DNA from: an uncultured Mailhella sp.
Lineage (GTDB): Bacteria; Desulfobacterota; Desulfovibrionia; Desulfovibrionales; Desulfovibrionaceae
Direction of reading: 5' to 3'
DNA length: 43,391 nucleotides
Assembly (NCBI GenBank): GCA_944324085.1
Contig: CALUUX010000010.1
Location: 1-43,391 of the forward strand
Translations under genes and position numbers: made by a program
Shown: piece by piece, positions 17,485 to 25,154 of the stretch
How the letters are laid out: each line of letters begins with the position of its first letter
Numbering within the stretch: position 1 is the stretch's first letter
The notes under the pieces: generated by a model
What the model was told of the DNA's origin: nothing
Database searches by the model: none
The model's input: the letters and a program-made list of their open reading frames with translations, nothing else

Positions 17485-17747
17485 GACCTTCTCTCCTTTT
17501 TATCCACAAAAAGGTACTTTTATCTCATTAAAATTATTTGTAAATCATAATGTTATCCGTAGATTGTCCATTACGGCTCAGTGAACTCAATACTCAATAC
17601 GGCTCTCTGACAAAATAGCTTGCACATATTCCCACGTCCGGCGGAACCGACGCGGCTCGAAGGGAACAGGCTGCATGTTTCAGTAACTCGTCATCAATAT
17701 CAAAGAAATTGACTTTCCAACAAAGAAAATAGTCCTTCACAAGGCAT

Positions 17748-17776
17748 AGGTTGAAAAACCTGACCTCTTTTTTTAT
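17748..17776 (+). repeat. 29-bp direct repeat, right copy (attR-like)
   Basis: Perfect copy of 15287-15315. It lacks the outer 5' arm of the terminator stem, so it keeps only a GGTT-GAAA-AACC mini-hairpin plus the T run. This is the copy expected if the element integrated by recombination within the terminator. Confidence 0.9.
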
Positions 17777-18179
17777 GCGCCGCTGACCGCCTGTCCTTCT
17801 TCAATCTTGACGTGACAACCTCACGCCTCCCCCTTCTCCCGAAACGCTTCATCCTTAATAATCTCTCCCCCCTCCAGAAACAAAGCGACGGATCTCCACG
17901 CCTGTCGCCCTCTTTCTTAATGCCCAAACGTCGATACCTTCAACATTAAAGACGCCCCTTGCTGACATTCCTGTCATCTCATGGCGTTCTCTTCGACGAT
18001 CGGGAAAGTGGCTCCGCTCCTTTTCCCATCCCTCAAAAAGATCAATTTGCCTTTCTCTTCCTATCCTGTGAAGATTCTTTTCTGTTTTCTGTCCTGACAG
18101 GCGTCCTTCGGCGCACGTTTTTCCCGTTTGCCGACAGGACTTCGACGCGGACCCCGCCAGCCTTTTCCCGCAATAAATC
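17777..18179. other. Intergenic region upstream of the GntR regulator
   Basis: About 400 bases. Frames here are short and biased in a way unlike the flanking genes. I recognise no gene, RNA or repeat before the promoter at 18180. Confidence 0.5.
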
Positions 18180-18210
18180 TTGACGGGAAAAAGCTATAGT
18201 TCTATATAGC
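18180..18210 (+). promoter_or_regulatory. Promoter and palindromic operator of the gntR-tct operon
   Basis: TTGACG (18180-18185), 17-base spacer, TATATA (18203-18208). The palindrome GCTATA (18193-18198) / TATAGC (18205-18210) covers spacer and -10, the position for repression by a HutC-type GntR protein. Autoregulation by the next gene is inferred. Confidence 0.7.
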
Positions 18211-18233
18211 AATAAACATTTTTGGAAAATTTT

Positions 18234-18986
18234 ATGACGCTTATCAGCCCACATCACGCCCCTGCCTACGCGCTTCTTCAACAGGAACTCGCCCTGAAGA
18301 TCAACGCCGGCCAATGGAAACCGGGCGAGCAGCTTCCTCCGGAACGCCAGCTCGCCAAGGAACAAGGCCTCAGCGTGGGCACCGTGCGCAAGGCCATGGA
18401 ACAGCTCGTCCACGCCGGCTACTGTTACCGCGTGCAGGGAAAAGGCACTTTCGTCTCCGATTATCCGACCGATCAGCCCATTTTTTACAGGATTCGCTCG
18501 TCCTTCTCCGACAGCGACGCTCTTCTCATTCCCTACAATATCCACCGCGATGAAGTTCCCGCCGATGACGACATCGCTTCCGGGCTGCGTCTGGCCGAGG
18601 GAACTCCCTGCATACGCATTACCCGCTGTCTCAACGGTCGCGACGAAAACGGCGTTTTCCCCATTGGCTGGAGCGCGTCCTACTTTCCCCGTCCCTTATG
18701 CGACGCATTGCTGCTGACGCCGGCTACGGATTTTCAGAAACATTCCCTTTATCACCTTGCCGAACGCGACTGTCGCCTTCCTTCCGTCTTCTGTGATGAA
18801 ATCATCCATATTCGAACGACGCTCCCGTTGGAAGCGCACAAGGCTCTCGACGCCGCAGGGAACGAACCTTGTCTTGAGCTGCGCATGATCTCATACACCT
18901 ATGGAAAAATTCCTTTTGAGTTCCGCCTGAGCTACGTCCTCGGAGGCTCCAAAGGCCTCATGCGCAAGCATGACTTTCGTCTCTAA
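18234..18986 (+). CDS. GntR-family transcriptional regulator, HutC type (UTRA domain)
   Basis: 250 residues. The N-terminal winged helix-turn-helix (about 5-75) shows AYALLQQELALKINAGQWKPGEQLPPERQLAKEQGLSVGTVRKAMEQLVHAGYCYRVQGKGTFVSDY, the textbook GntR DNA-binding pattern. The remainder has the UTRA ligand-sensor layout, ending YGKIPFEFRLSYVLGGS. Such proteins usually repress the adjacent catabolic or transport operon and release DNA when the substrate binds. ATG at 18234 is preceded only by a weak GGA; a TTG at 18222 would add four residues. It is 40 bases upstream of tctC and most likely controls the carboxylate uptake and reductase genes that follow. Confidence 0.88.
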   Translation: MTLISPHHAPAYALLQQELALKINAGQWKPGEQLPPERQLAKEQGLSVGTVRKAMEQLVHAGYCYRVQGKGTFVSDYPTDQPIFYRIRSSFSDSDALLIPYNIHRDEVPADDDIASGLRLAEGTPCIRITRCLNGRDENGVFPIGWSASYFPRPLCDALLLTPATDFQKHSLYHLAERDCRLPSVFCDEIIHIRTTLPLEAHKALDAAGNEPCLELRMISYTYGKIPFEFRLSYVLGGSKGLMRKHDFRL

Positions 18987-19026
18987 CCAGGGCACGTCCC
19001 TCATTCTGTCATCGTGGGAGGATTCC

Positions 19027-19986
19027 ATGAACAAACTGCTGTCAATGCTGCTGGCCGGCACGGTTTCCCTGTTCTGCATGGGACAGGCGCAGGCCGCCTT
19101 TCCCGAAAAACCGCTCAACGTCATTGTCGCCTACGCGCCCGGCGGAACCAGCGACATCAGCGTGCGCATGCTCGCGAAAAAGCTGGAAACCATTATGGGG
19201 CAGCCCCTTGTCATCACCAACAAGGGCGGCGGAGCCGGCGTGCCGGGCTTTGAATACGTAATGAAGGCAAAACCCGACGGATACACTATCTCCGCTCCCG
19301 CCACGCCCGCGTTTTCCGCCTCCATATTTCTGAGGAAGAAAGCCTACGATCTCAATGAAATGAGCTTTGTCGGCACCTATATGATCAACGACCGTATTCT
19401 GCTGACGCGCACTGACCGCCCTTACAAGACCTGGGAAGAATTCAAGGCTTACATAAAAGCCAACCCCGGCAAGGTTTCCATCGGCAGCGGAGCCTCTCAG
19501 GAAGCTCTGGAAGTGCTTCGCTCCGTGGCCATAAAAGAAGGACTCGACGTCAATTTCGTCATGTACAAAAGCGGCGGCGAAGCCTCGGCCGACCTGATCG
19601 GCGGTCATATCGACGCCTGCGAACTGGGCGTCGGCACAGCCGGATATCAGTCCGCCCGCCAGGGAAAACTCAATATTCTGCTCAATCTCGGCACGGGAGC
19701 CATTCCCGATTTCCCCAACGTTCCCAAGCTGCATGCGGATCTCGGCCATCCCTTCTACACCTCCGTTCCCTACGCATTCATTCTGCCGAAAGGAACTCCC
19801 GAAGACATCAGAGCCACCTGGGAAAACGCCATCAAACTCGCCCTTCAGGATCCTGAACTTAAAGACGCCATGCTGAAGGCCGGTTTCAGCCCTTCGTTCA
19901 TGAGCGGCCAGGAAACCAAGACGTTCTGCCAGGAAGAACTGAAAATCATTCCTTCCATGCTTGAATTCAATAAAAAGGCGAAATAA
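19027..19986 (+). CDS. tctC: Tripartite tricarboxylate transporter substrate-binding protein (TctC/Bug)
   Basis: 319 residues. A signal peptide (MNKLLSMLLAGTVSLFCMGQAQA) precedes AFPEKPLNVIVAYAPGGTSDISVRMLAKKLE, the hallmark TctC beginning. LVITNKGGGAGVPGFEYVMKAKPDGYT forms the first ligand loop. Bug/TctC proteins bind carboxylates (citrate, fluorocitrate, aromatic and other acids) in the periplasm and deliver them to the TctA/TctB membrane complex. GGGAGG lies 5 bases before the ATG. The ligand cannot be deduced. It heads a tctC-tctB-tctA set followed without a break by a flavoprotein, hinting that the imported acid is reduced or oxidised inside. Confidence 0.92.
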   Translation: MNKLLSMLLAGTVSLFCMGQAQAAFPEKPLNVIVAYAPGGTSDISVRMLAKKLETIMGQPLVITNKGGGAGVPGFEYVMKAKPDGYTISAPATPAFSASIFLRKKAYDLNEMSFVGTYMINDRILLTRTDRPYKTWEEFKAYIKANPGKVSIGSGASQEALEVLRSVAIKEGLDVNFVMYKSGGEASADLIGGHIDACELGVGTAGYQSARQGKLNILLNLGTGAIPDFPNVPKLHADLGHPFYTSVPYAFILPKGTPEDIRATWENAIKLALQDPELKDAMLKAGFSPSFMSGQETKTFCQEELKIIPSMLEFNKKAK

Positions 19987-19993
19987 CAACCAG

Positions 19994-20016
19994 GCGGCTC
20001 CCGTTCGGGGAGCCGC
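19994..20016 (+). other. Intercistronic stem-loop between tctC and tctB
   Basis: GCGGCTCCC (19994-20002), GTTCG loop, GGGAGCCGC (20008-20016), no T tail. It probably stabilises the upstream message so the binding protein is made in excess. Confidence 0.7.
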
Positions 20017-20028
20017 TACGGAGTTTCC

Positions 20029-20460
20029 ATGCATATCGACAGACTAACCGGCCTCGGCTTTCTCGTTTTCAGCGCGCTTCTGTGGTTTGTGGTTATTCCC
20101 GCCCAGACGGAAGGTCCTGACGAAGCTTTTGTTCCGCGGCTGTCCGTTCTGGTCATTGCCATACCCGCTCTCATCATGCTGCTGCGCGCTCCCAGAACGA
20201 ACCCGGCTCCGACGTTCGATCCGGCGCTGTTTCTGCGCGTGTCGGTGCCGATCATCCTGCTTTTTCTTGTCTATCTCGTCGCCCTTGCCCGCATAGGTTT
20301 CTTCCTTCCCAGCTTCGTTTTCATTCTGTGTTCTCTGTGGCTGTTTGGGGAACGGCGCAAAAAGATCTTTCTGCTCACTCCGCTGATCACTCTCGGCGGT
20401 ATCTACATCCTCATTGTTCGACTCCTTCAATTCGAACTGCCGCGAGGAATGCTCTTTTAA
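20029..20460 (+). CDS. tctB: Tripartite tricarboxylate transporter small membrane subunit TctB
   Basis: 143 residues with four hydrophobic segments (about 5-24, 38-50, 68-90, 108-135), the size and topology of TctB. The sequence is poorly conserved in this family, so the call leans on position between tctC and tctA. Conserved-looking pieces are the N-terminal GLGFLVFSALLWFVV and PRLSVLVIAIPALIMLLR. GGAG 6 bases before the ATG supports the start. It acts in the inner membrane with TctA; its precise role is not established. Confidence 0.85.
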   Translation: MHIDRLTGLGFLVFSALLWFVVIPAQTEGPDEAFVPRLSVLVIAIPALIMLLRAPRTNPAPTFDPALFLRVSVPIILLFLVYLVALARIGFFLPSFVFILCSLWLFGERRKKIFLLTPLITLGGIYILIVRLLQFELPRGMLF

Positions 20461-20511
20461 ACGGCTCCCCATTCTCCCCCATCTCCGGTTCTTTCCGGAA
20501 AGGCTCGACCT

Positions 20512-22026
20512 ATGTTCGAAAGTCTGATGACAGCACTCGGCATGGTGCTGGACTGGCAAAACTTTTTCTGGTCATTGTTCGGCGTGACCTTCGGTATCAT
20601 CGTAGGGGCCATCCCCGGTTTGAGCGATACCATGGCCATCGTTCTTCTGTTGCCCTTTACCTACTATCTCGGCCCCATTCCCAGCATCGCCATGCTCATG
20701 GGTCTTTCCAAGGGCGGAAACTTCGGCGGATCCATCCCCGCCATTCTCTTCAATATTCCAGGCACACCGCAGGCCATGATCACCACGTTCGACGGCTATC
20801 CTCTGGCCAAGCAGGGCAAGAGCGGCAAGGCCCTGAAAACCGCTCTTTTCGCTTCGGTCACCGCCGATACCGCCAGCGATCTGGTGCTGATATTCCTAGC
20901 CGCGCCCGTGGCCATGGTCGCTCTTCGCATCGGGCCGCCGGAATACAGCATGATCCTGCTCTTTTCCCTCGTCATCATCAGTCTGGCGGCCGGCGGAAGC
21001 CCCTGCCGCGGCCTCATTTCCACCGGCATAGGTCTGCTGCTGGCCACCGTGGGATGCGATCCGGAAATCGGAACGCCCCGCTTCAACTTCGGCTTCATCG
21101 AACTGGCTGACGGCATCAGCATCATGCCCATGGCCATCGGCCTCCTCGCCTTTTCTGAAGTGCTGTTGCAGGCCGAACGCTGGTACAAGGACCGAAACAA
21201 CAAGACTCATGACGAAATCACGCTGTCCCGTCCCGGGACGGACGCCGACAGACTCACCCCGGCCGAAATGAAGCTGTGTCTGCCCACCATCGCTCGTTCC
21301 ACGCTCATCGGCTCCTTTGTGGGCATCGTGCCCGGCATAGGAACCACGGTGGGTGCCTATCTGAGCTATATCTGGAGCCGGAAGAAATCCCCCTATCCTG
21401 AAAAGTTCGGAAACGGCGCGCTGGAAGGCATTGCCGCGTCTGAAGCGGGAAACAACGCGGTCAACGGCCCCAACCTGGTTCCCCTTCTCACGCTGGGCAT
21501 TCCCGGCAACCTGGCCGCCGCGCTCATACTCGGCGGATTCATGATCAAGGGTCTGGTTCCCGGCCCCCAGTTCATGGAAAGCAACGCGCCCATGCTCTAC
21601 GCGCTGTTCGCCGTGCTGCTCATCAGCAACCTCTATACGCTTGTCGTTGGCGGCATTTTCGTTCACTACGCCAAGAAGCTGACGCGCATTCCCAAAACGG
21701 TGCTTTTTTCCTGCGTCATGCTCTTTTCCTTTATCGGTTCGTATGTGAACAACAGCAGCCTCTTTGACGTGGGCGTCATGTTCGTGTTCGGCCTTGTCGG
21801 CTATCTTTTCGCCAAGCTCAGGCTGAGCATGCCCACTATGATCGTGGCTTTCTTCCTCGGATCTCTTCTGGAACATAAGATGCGGCAAAGCCTGCTTATT
21901 TCCCGCGGAGACTGGACCATTTTCGTCGACAGGCCCATTGCGCTCTGTTTTCTCGCCATGACCGTGTTCATCACGCTCTTCTATATCGTACGCCTTACCC
22001 GCGGCCGTAAAGCCGCAAGGCCGTAA
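20512..22026 (+). CDS. tctA: Tripartite tricarboxylate transporter large permease TctA
   Basis: 504 residues, standard TctA length with about 11-12 hydrophobic segments. Family signatures: GAIPGLSDTMAIVLLLPFTYYLGPIPSIAMLMG near the N-terminus, GGSIPAILFNIPGTPQAMITTFDGYPLAKQGKSGKAL, and the second half-repeat GIVPGIGTTVGAYLSY with EGIAASEAGNNAVNGPNLVPLLTLGIPGN. It is the cation-coupled channel subunit in the inner membrane. The two similar halves (PGLSDT and PGIGTT) reflect the internal duplication of this family. AAGG precedes the ATG by 8 bases. The stop is 13 bases before the flavoprotein start, so the five genes from tctC to the Fe-S oxidoreductase read as one operon. Confidence 0.94.
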   Translation: MFESLMTALGMVLDWQNFFWSLFGVTFGIIVGAIPGLSDTMAIVLLLPFTYYLGPIPSIAMLMGLSKGGNFGGSIPAILFNIPGTPQAMITTFDGYPLAKQGKSGKALKTALFASVTADTASDLVLIFLAAPVAMVALRIGPPEYSMILLFSLVIISLAAGGSPCRGLISTGIGLLLATVGCDPEIGTPRFNFGFIELADGISIMPMAIGLLAFSEVLLQAERWYKDRNNKTHDEITLSRPGTDADRLTPAEMKLCLPTIARSTLIGSFVGIVPGIGTTVGAYLSYIWSRKKSPYPEKFGNGALEGIAASEAGNNAVNGPNLVPLLTLGIPGNLAAALILGGFMIKGLVPGPQFMESNAPMLYALFAVLLISNLYTLVVGGIFVHYAKKLTRIPKTVLFSCVMLFSFIGSYVNNSSLFDVGVMFVFGLVGYLFAKLRLSMPTMIVAFFLGSLLEHKMRQSLLISRGDWTIFVDRPIALCFLAMTVFITLFYIVRLTRGRKAARP

Positions 22027-22039
22027 CTCGGAGGATTCT

Positions 22040-23593
22040 ATGAGTTTACAGTCCCTGGAAACGGATTTTCTTATCATCGGCGGCGGCAGCGCCGGCTGTA
22101 TCGCGGCCATGAGAGCTCTTCAAATAGATCCGAAACTCCGCGTCACCATCTTTGAAAAAAGCGACATCGTGTACGGAGGTTCCATCGCCCGCGGCATGGA
22201 CGCCCTGAACATCGTGGCCATCCCCGGAAAAACGACGGCGGCCCTCTACCTCGAAGCCGTGCGCGCTGGCGCCGCCGGCATTGTCGACGCCGGCCCCAGC
22301 TATGTGATGGCGGAACGCTCCTACGCCCTGCTCAAAGAAATGGAAAGCTGGGGCGTTACCTTCCCCAAAGACGAAAAAGGTCAGTACAAGACGCTGAAAT
22401 ACCATGTTAAAGGTGAATTTCAGACCGCCATGGACGAACCCGAGCTCAAGGCGATGCTCGTCCAGAGAGCCCTGAACCTCGGCGCGCGCCCCGTCAACAG
22501 GGTTATGGCCCTTCGCCTGCTCACCGACAACGGAAAGGTCGCCGGCGCTATCGGTTTGAACGTCCGCACGGGACAGCTCGTGGTTTGCCGCGCCAAAACC
22601 GTTCTCGTGGCCTCCGGCGGCGTCAGCCGCCTCACGCTTCCCAATTCCGGCTATTTGTACGGCGTCTATGACTATCCCGGCAACACCGGCGACGGTTTTG
22701 CCATGGCCCTTCGCGCCGGAGCCGGCGTCACGGGCATGGAATACACGCAGCGCACCATGCTCATCAAAGACTCCAACATGCCCCTGCTGGCCATCTGCGT
22801 CACGCGCGGAGCCAAGGTGCTGGACTGCAACGGCAACGTGATCATGGAAGGAGAAGTCAACAACATCAACGCCATGAACGAAGCCTTTACCGAAGGCCGC
22901 GGCCCCGTGCACATCCAGCTGAGCCATCTGCCTGAAGAAAAAATCCGTGAGATCGAACATATTCTGTTCACGACGGAACGCCCCGTCAATGAACGCTTCT
23001 TCGGCGGCAGACATATCGACTTCCGCAAGCAGGATATCGAACTCTGGCCTACCGAATATCTGCTTTGCGGCGGCCACGGTCTGGCCGGCATTCGCGTCAA
23101 CGAACGCGCGGAAACGGCCGTTCCCGGCCTCTACGCCGCCGGAGACGTCGCCAGCGTAGCCAAGCAGCATCTGACCGGAGCCTTCGTCTTCGGTGAGGTC
23201 GCGGCTGAGGAAGCCATCAAGTACATGGACGGCATGCCCGATCCCGTCATCAATGAAGATGAAGTCAACGCCGTTCGCGAGGAGCTCCAGCAACGCTTCA
23301 CTGACAAGGATAAAGACATCGACGTCAGAGAACTCGAACACAAGGTTCGCCGCGTCGTCGGTGACTATCTGGTTTCCCCCAAGAATTCCCATAAGTTCGA
23401 ACTGTGGAAATACTGGTCCGACACCTTCCGCGACGACTTCCGGCATGTCGCCGTTCATAACGGACACGAACTCTCCAAGCTGTACGAAGTGGAAAACATT
23501 CTGCTTTGCGCCGACTGCTCCGCGCTGGCCGGCGACTTTCGCAAGGAAAGTCGCTGGGGCGAATGCCACCGCCGCAGCGACTACCCCCTGTAG
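22040..23593 (+). pseudogene. FrdA/SdhA/AprA-like FAD flavoprotein interrupted by in-frame TAG (or recoded)
   Basis: 517 residues to the TAG. FAD-binding DFLIIGGGSAGCIAAMRAL at the N-terminus; TGDGFAMALRAGAGVTGMEY; EGRGPVHI; and the second FAD loop GLYAAGDVASVAKQHLTGAFVFGEVAAEEA. The fumarate-binding HPT of FrdA/SdhA is replaced by QRT, so the substrate is probably not fumarate. The end reads RKESRWGECHRRSDYPL then TAG at 23591-23593. The same frame continues for 34 codons starting DDANWRCHVVIKMKNE to a TGA at 23696-23698. SdhA-type proteins normally continue there with D-D-x-N-W. So the true product spans 22040-23698. Classed as broken because TAG is read literally; recoding is discussed in the findings. 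CGGAGG 5 bases before the ATG fixes the start. Confidence 0.85.
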
Positions 23594-23698
23594 GATGACG
23601 CCAACTGGCGCTGCCATGTAGTAATCAAAATGAAAAACGAACATCTGACCGCGGAAAAAGTCCGCATTTCCGAACTGGGTGAGGAGGTTGCCCTGTGA
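23594..23698 (+). other. Detached C-terminal segment of the flavoprotein reading frame
   Basis: 34 codons plus TGA in the same frame as the flavoprotein, beginning DDANWRCHVV and ending RISELGEEVAL. The TGA shares its A with the ATG of the next gene (23696-23700), and the next gene's ribosome site GAGGAGG (about 23681-23687) lies inside it. This is the arrangement expected for an intact upstream gene that ends here. Confidence 0.8.
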
Positions 23699-24792
23699 TG
23701 ACTGACAGCAATATCGCCATCAACGCCTCGACATGTCTGGCCTGCGGCAATTGTGTCGATCGCTGCATCATGGATAATCTGCGCCTTTCTCTCCCTCCCT
23801 GCCGTCAGGCTTCGCCTCTTGGCGTAAACTACCAGGGCGTCGCTCGACTCATCGCCTCCGGCAAGGAGCGGGACGCGGCAAAAGAACTCCGGCGCGCCAC
23901 GCCCTTCGGCGGCGTTCTTTCCGCGCTCGGCGATCCTGCCGCGGAAAAAACCTGCTCCCGCGGACACTTCGGCGGCGCGCTGCGTTTTACGGACCTGCTC
24001 CGCTATCTGGTAGCCGCCCAACCCGACGTCATCTACGGGGACGAAAACGCCAAACTTCCCCGCTCGTCCAAAAAAGCCGCCGTCATAGGCGCGGGTCCGG
24101 CAGGACTTCAAGCCGCATGGTCCCTGCGCATGGGCGGCCATGCCGTCACGGTCTTCGAGGCCGCGTCCGAAGCCGGACTTTCCTTGCTTCACCCCCACGC
24201 CGAAAACGACGACGCTGGCGCGCCGGCCGTCTCGCCGGAGATCATGGAAAAAACGCTGGCCATGCTCGCCAGAGCCGGCATCGATTTCGTGACCTCCACG
24301 CCGAAGGGACAATCGGAACTCGATTCCCTGTGCGGAGAATATGACGCGGTCATTTGCGCCTGCGGCAAAGGAGCCGTGCTTCCTGCCGACGGCAACGGCT
24401 GGGTGAAGAACAATCTTTTTGCGGCGGGAACCTGCGTGAAAAATCAGAAACATCTGACGCCGCTGCAGGCCATGGCTTCCGCGTTGAAAACGGCTCACGC
24501 CGCCAGAAACCTTCTGGAAGGTTTCGACCTCGACTATGAAAGCGATGAACGCACGGCCCGCGGTCTGGAACGTTTTGCGGGACTTCAAAACGCCGACGCC
24601 GTCGTCGACGCCGCTCCCGTAACCCCTTCCGGCGAAACCTTCGCGACCGAGGAAGCCCGCCAAGAGGCCTCCCGCTGCCTGGGTTGCGGCCGCCCCTACG
24701 AAAGAAACAAAACGTGCTGGTACTGCCTGCCTTGTGAAGTCGTCTGCCCCACGCAGGCCCTTCATGTCCGCATTCCGTATCTGATCCGTTAA
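23698..24792 (+). CDS. Fe-S and FAD/NAD(P) oxidoreductase, GltD-like, partner of the flavoprotein
   Basis: 364 residues. The N-terminal ferredoxin motif CLACGNCVDRC (C-x2-C-x2-C-x3-C, about 14-24) is followed by a helical segment resembling the GltD/DPD N-domain. A Rossmann loop AAVIGAGPAGLQAAWSLRMGGHAVTVFEA (about 126-154) and the second half AAGTCVKNQKHLTPLQAMASALKTAHAA resemble glutamate-synthase small subunits. C-terminal cysteines CLGCG and CWYCLPCEVVCP could hold a second cluster. It probably moves electrons from NAD(P)H through clusters to the adjacent flavoprotein, making a soluble reductase. A typical NAD(P)H-binding second dinucleotide loop is hard to see, so direction and donor are open. 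GAGGAGG 10 bases before the ATG at 23698. Confidence 0.82.
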   Translation: MTDSNIAINASTCLACGNCVDRCIMDNLRLSLPPCRQASPLGVNYQGVARLIASGKERDAAKELRRATPFGGVLSALGDPAAEKTCSRGHFGGALRFTDLLRYLVAAQPDVIYGDENAKLPRSSKKAAVIGAGPAGLQAAWSLRMGGHAVTVFEAASEAGLSLLHPHAENDDAGAPAVSPEIMEKTLAMLARAGIDFVTSTPKGQSELDSLCGEYDAVICACGKGAVLPADGNGWVKNNLFAAGTCVKNQKHLTPLQAMASALKTAHAARNLLEGFDLDYESDERTARGLERFAGLQNADAVVDAAPVTPSGETFATEEARQEASRCLGCGRPYERNKTCWYCLPCEVVCPTQALHVRIPYLIR

Positions 24793-24842
24793 CGAATCGA
24801 TCGCTCTACGGGGCTGTCCGAAACGCATGAGCCCCGCGTCCC

Positions 24843-24880
24843 GGGCCCGCGCGGCGTTTTCCGCGCGGGCCCTTTTCTCT
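24843..24880 (+). terminator. Terminator of the tct-flavoprotein operon
   Basis: GGGCCCGCGCGG (24843-24854), loop CGTTTT, CCGCGCGGGCCC (24861-24872), then TTTTCTCT. Confidence 0.9.
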
Positions 24881-25047
24881 GCCATCCCGCTCCGCGTCCG
24901 GAAATCTTGGCGGACTTCTCCTCCGCCGTCGCTCCAGGCCTTGACGACGCGAGCGCGTTTCCATGCGTTCCGCCCATGATTTTCCTCAAAACTTTTCCTT
25001 TCCCGTTCGCGCCGCGCGAAAATTTTCGACTTTTTTCGTGAAGCCAG

Positions 25048-25096
25048 ATGTCATGTATTGACATAAGACAACATAAAAACTACAGACAGAACTGTC
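25048..25096 (+). promoter_or_regulatory. Promoter and two palindromes before the alcohol dehydrogenase gene
   Basis: TTGACA (25058-25063), 17-base spacer, weak TACAGA (25081-25086). ATGTCA (25048-25053) / TGACAT (25059-25064) is a perfect palindrome over the -35 box. GACAG (25085-25089) / CTGTC (25092-25096) lies at the -10/+1 region. Candidate sites for the FadR-type regulator encoded downstream. Confidence 0.6.
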
Positions 25097-25154
25097 CGGA
25101 AAATTCCTTTCCGGAACGACGCGTTATCTTTGAAATTCCTTGAGAGGCACCTCC

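Larger units (their letters stand above)
15316..17747. mobile_element. AT-rich insert beside tRNA-Ala carrying a single DUF262 defence gene
   Basis: Segment between the two 29-bp direct repeats; one repeat plus the insert is 2,461 bp. Base composition changes sharply: 22 of 60 bases are G or C at 16321-16380, against 39 of 60 at 13021-13080. It holds one complete gene (DUF262/HNH) and regulatory sequence, but no integrase, transposase or excisionase. Location next to a tRNA, direct repeats and foreign composition are the classical signs of site-specific integration. A helper integrase in trans or loss of the integrase would explain its absence. Confidence 0.75.
24793..25154. other. Intergenic region with terminator, promoter and palindromes
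   Basis: Contains the operon terminator (24843-24880) and the alcohol dehydrogenase control region (25048-25096). The bases between, about 24881-25047, show no gene. Confidence 0.6.

Noticed and set aside
17700..18180. Small genes between the right repeat and the GntR regulator
   Set aside because: Short frames on both strands without ribosome sites or conserved-looking sequence.
22046..23644. 532-codon minus-strand frame opposite the flavoprotein gene
   Set aside because: Antisense shadow; no ribosome site and no recognisable domain, while the plus frame has FAD motifs and a good ribosome site.
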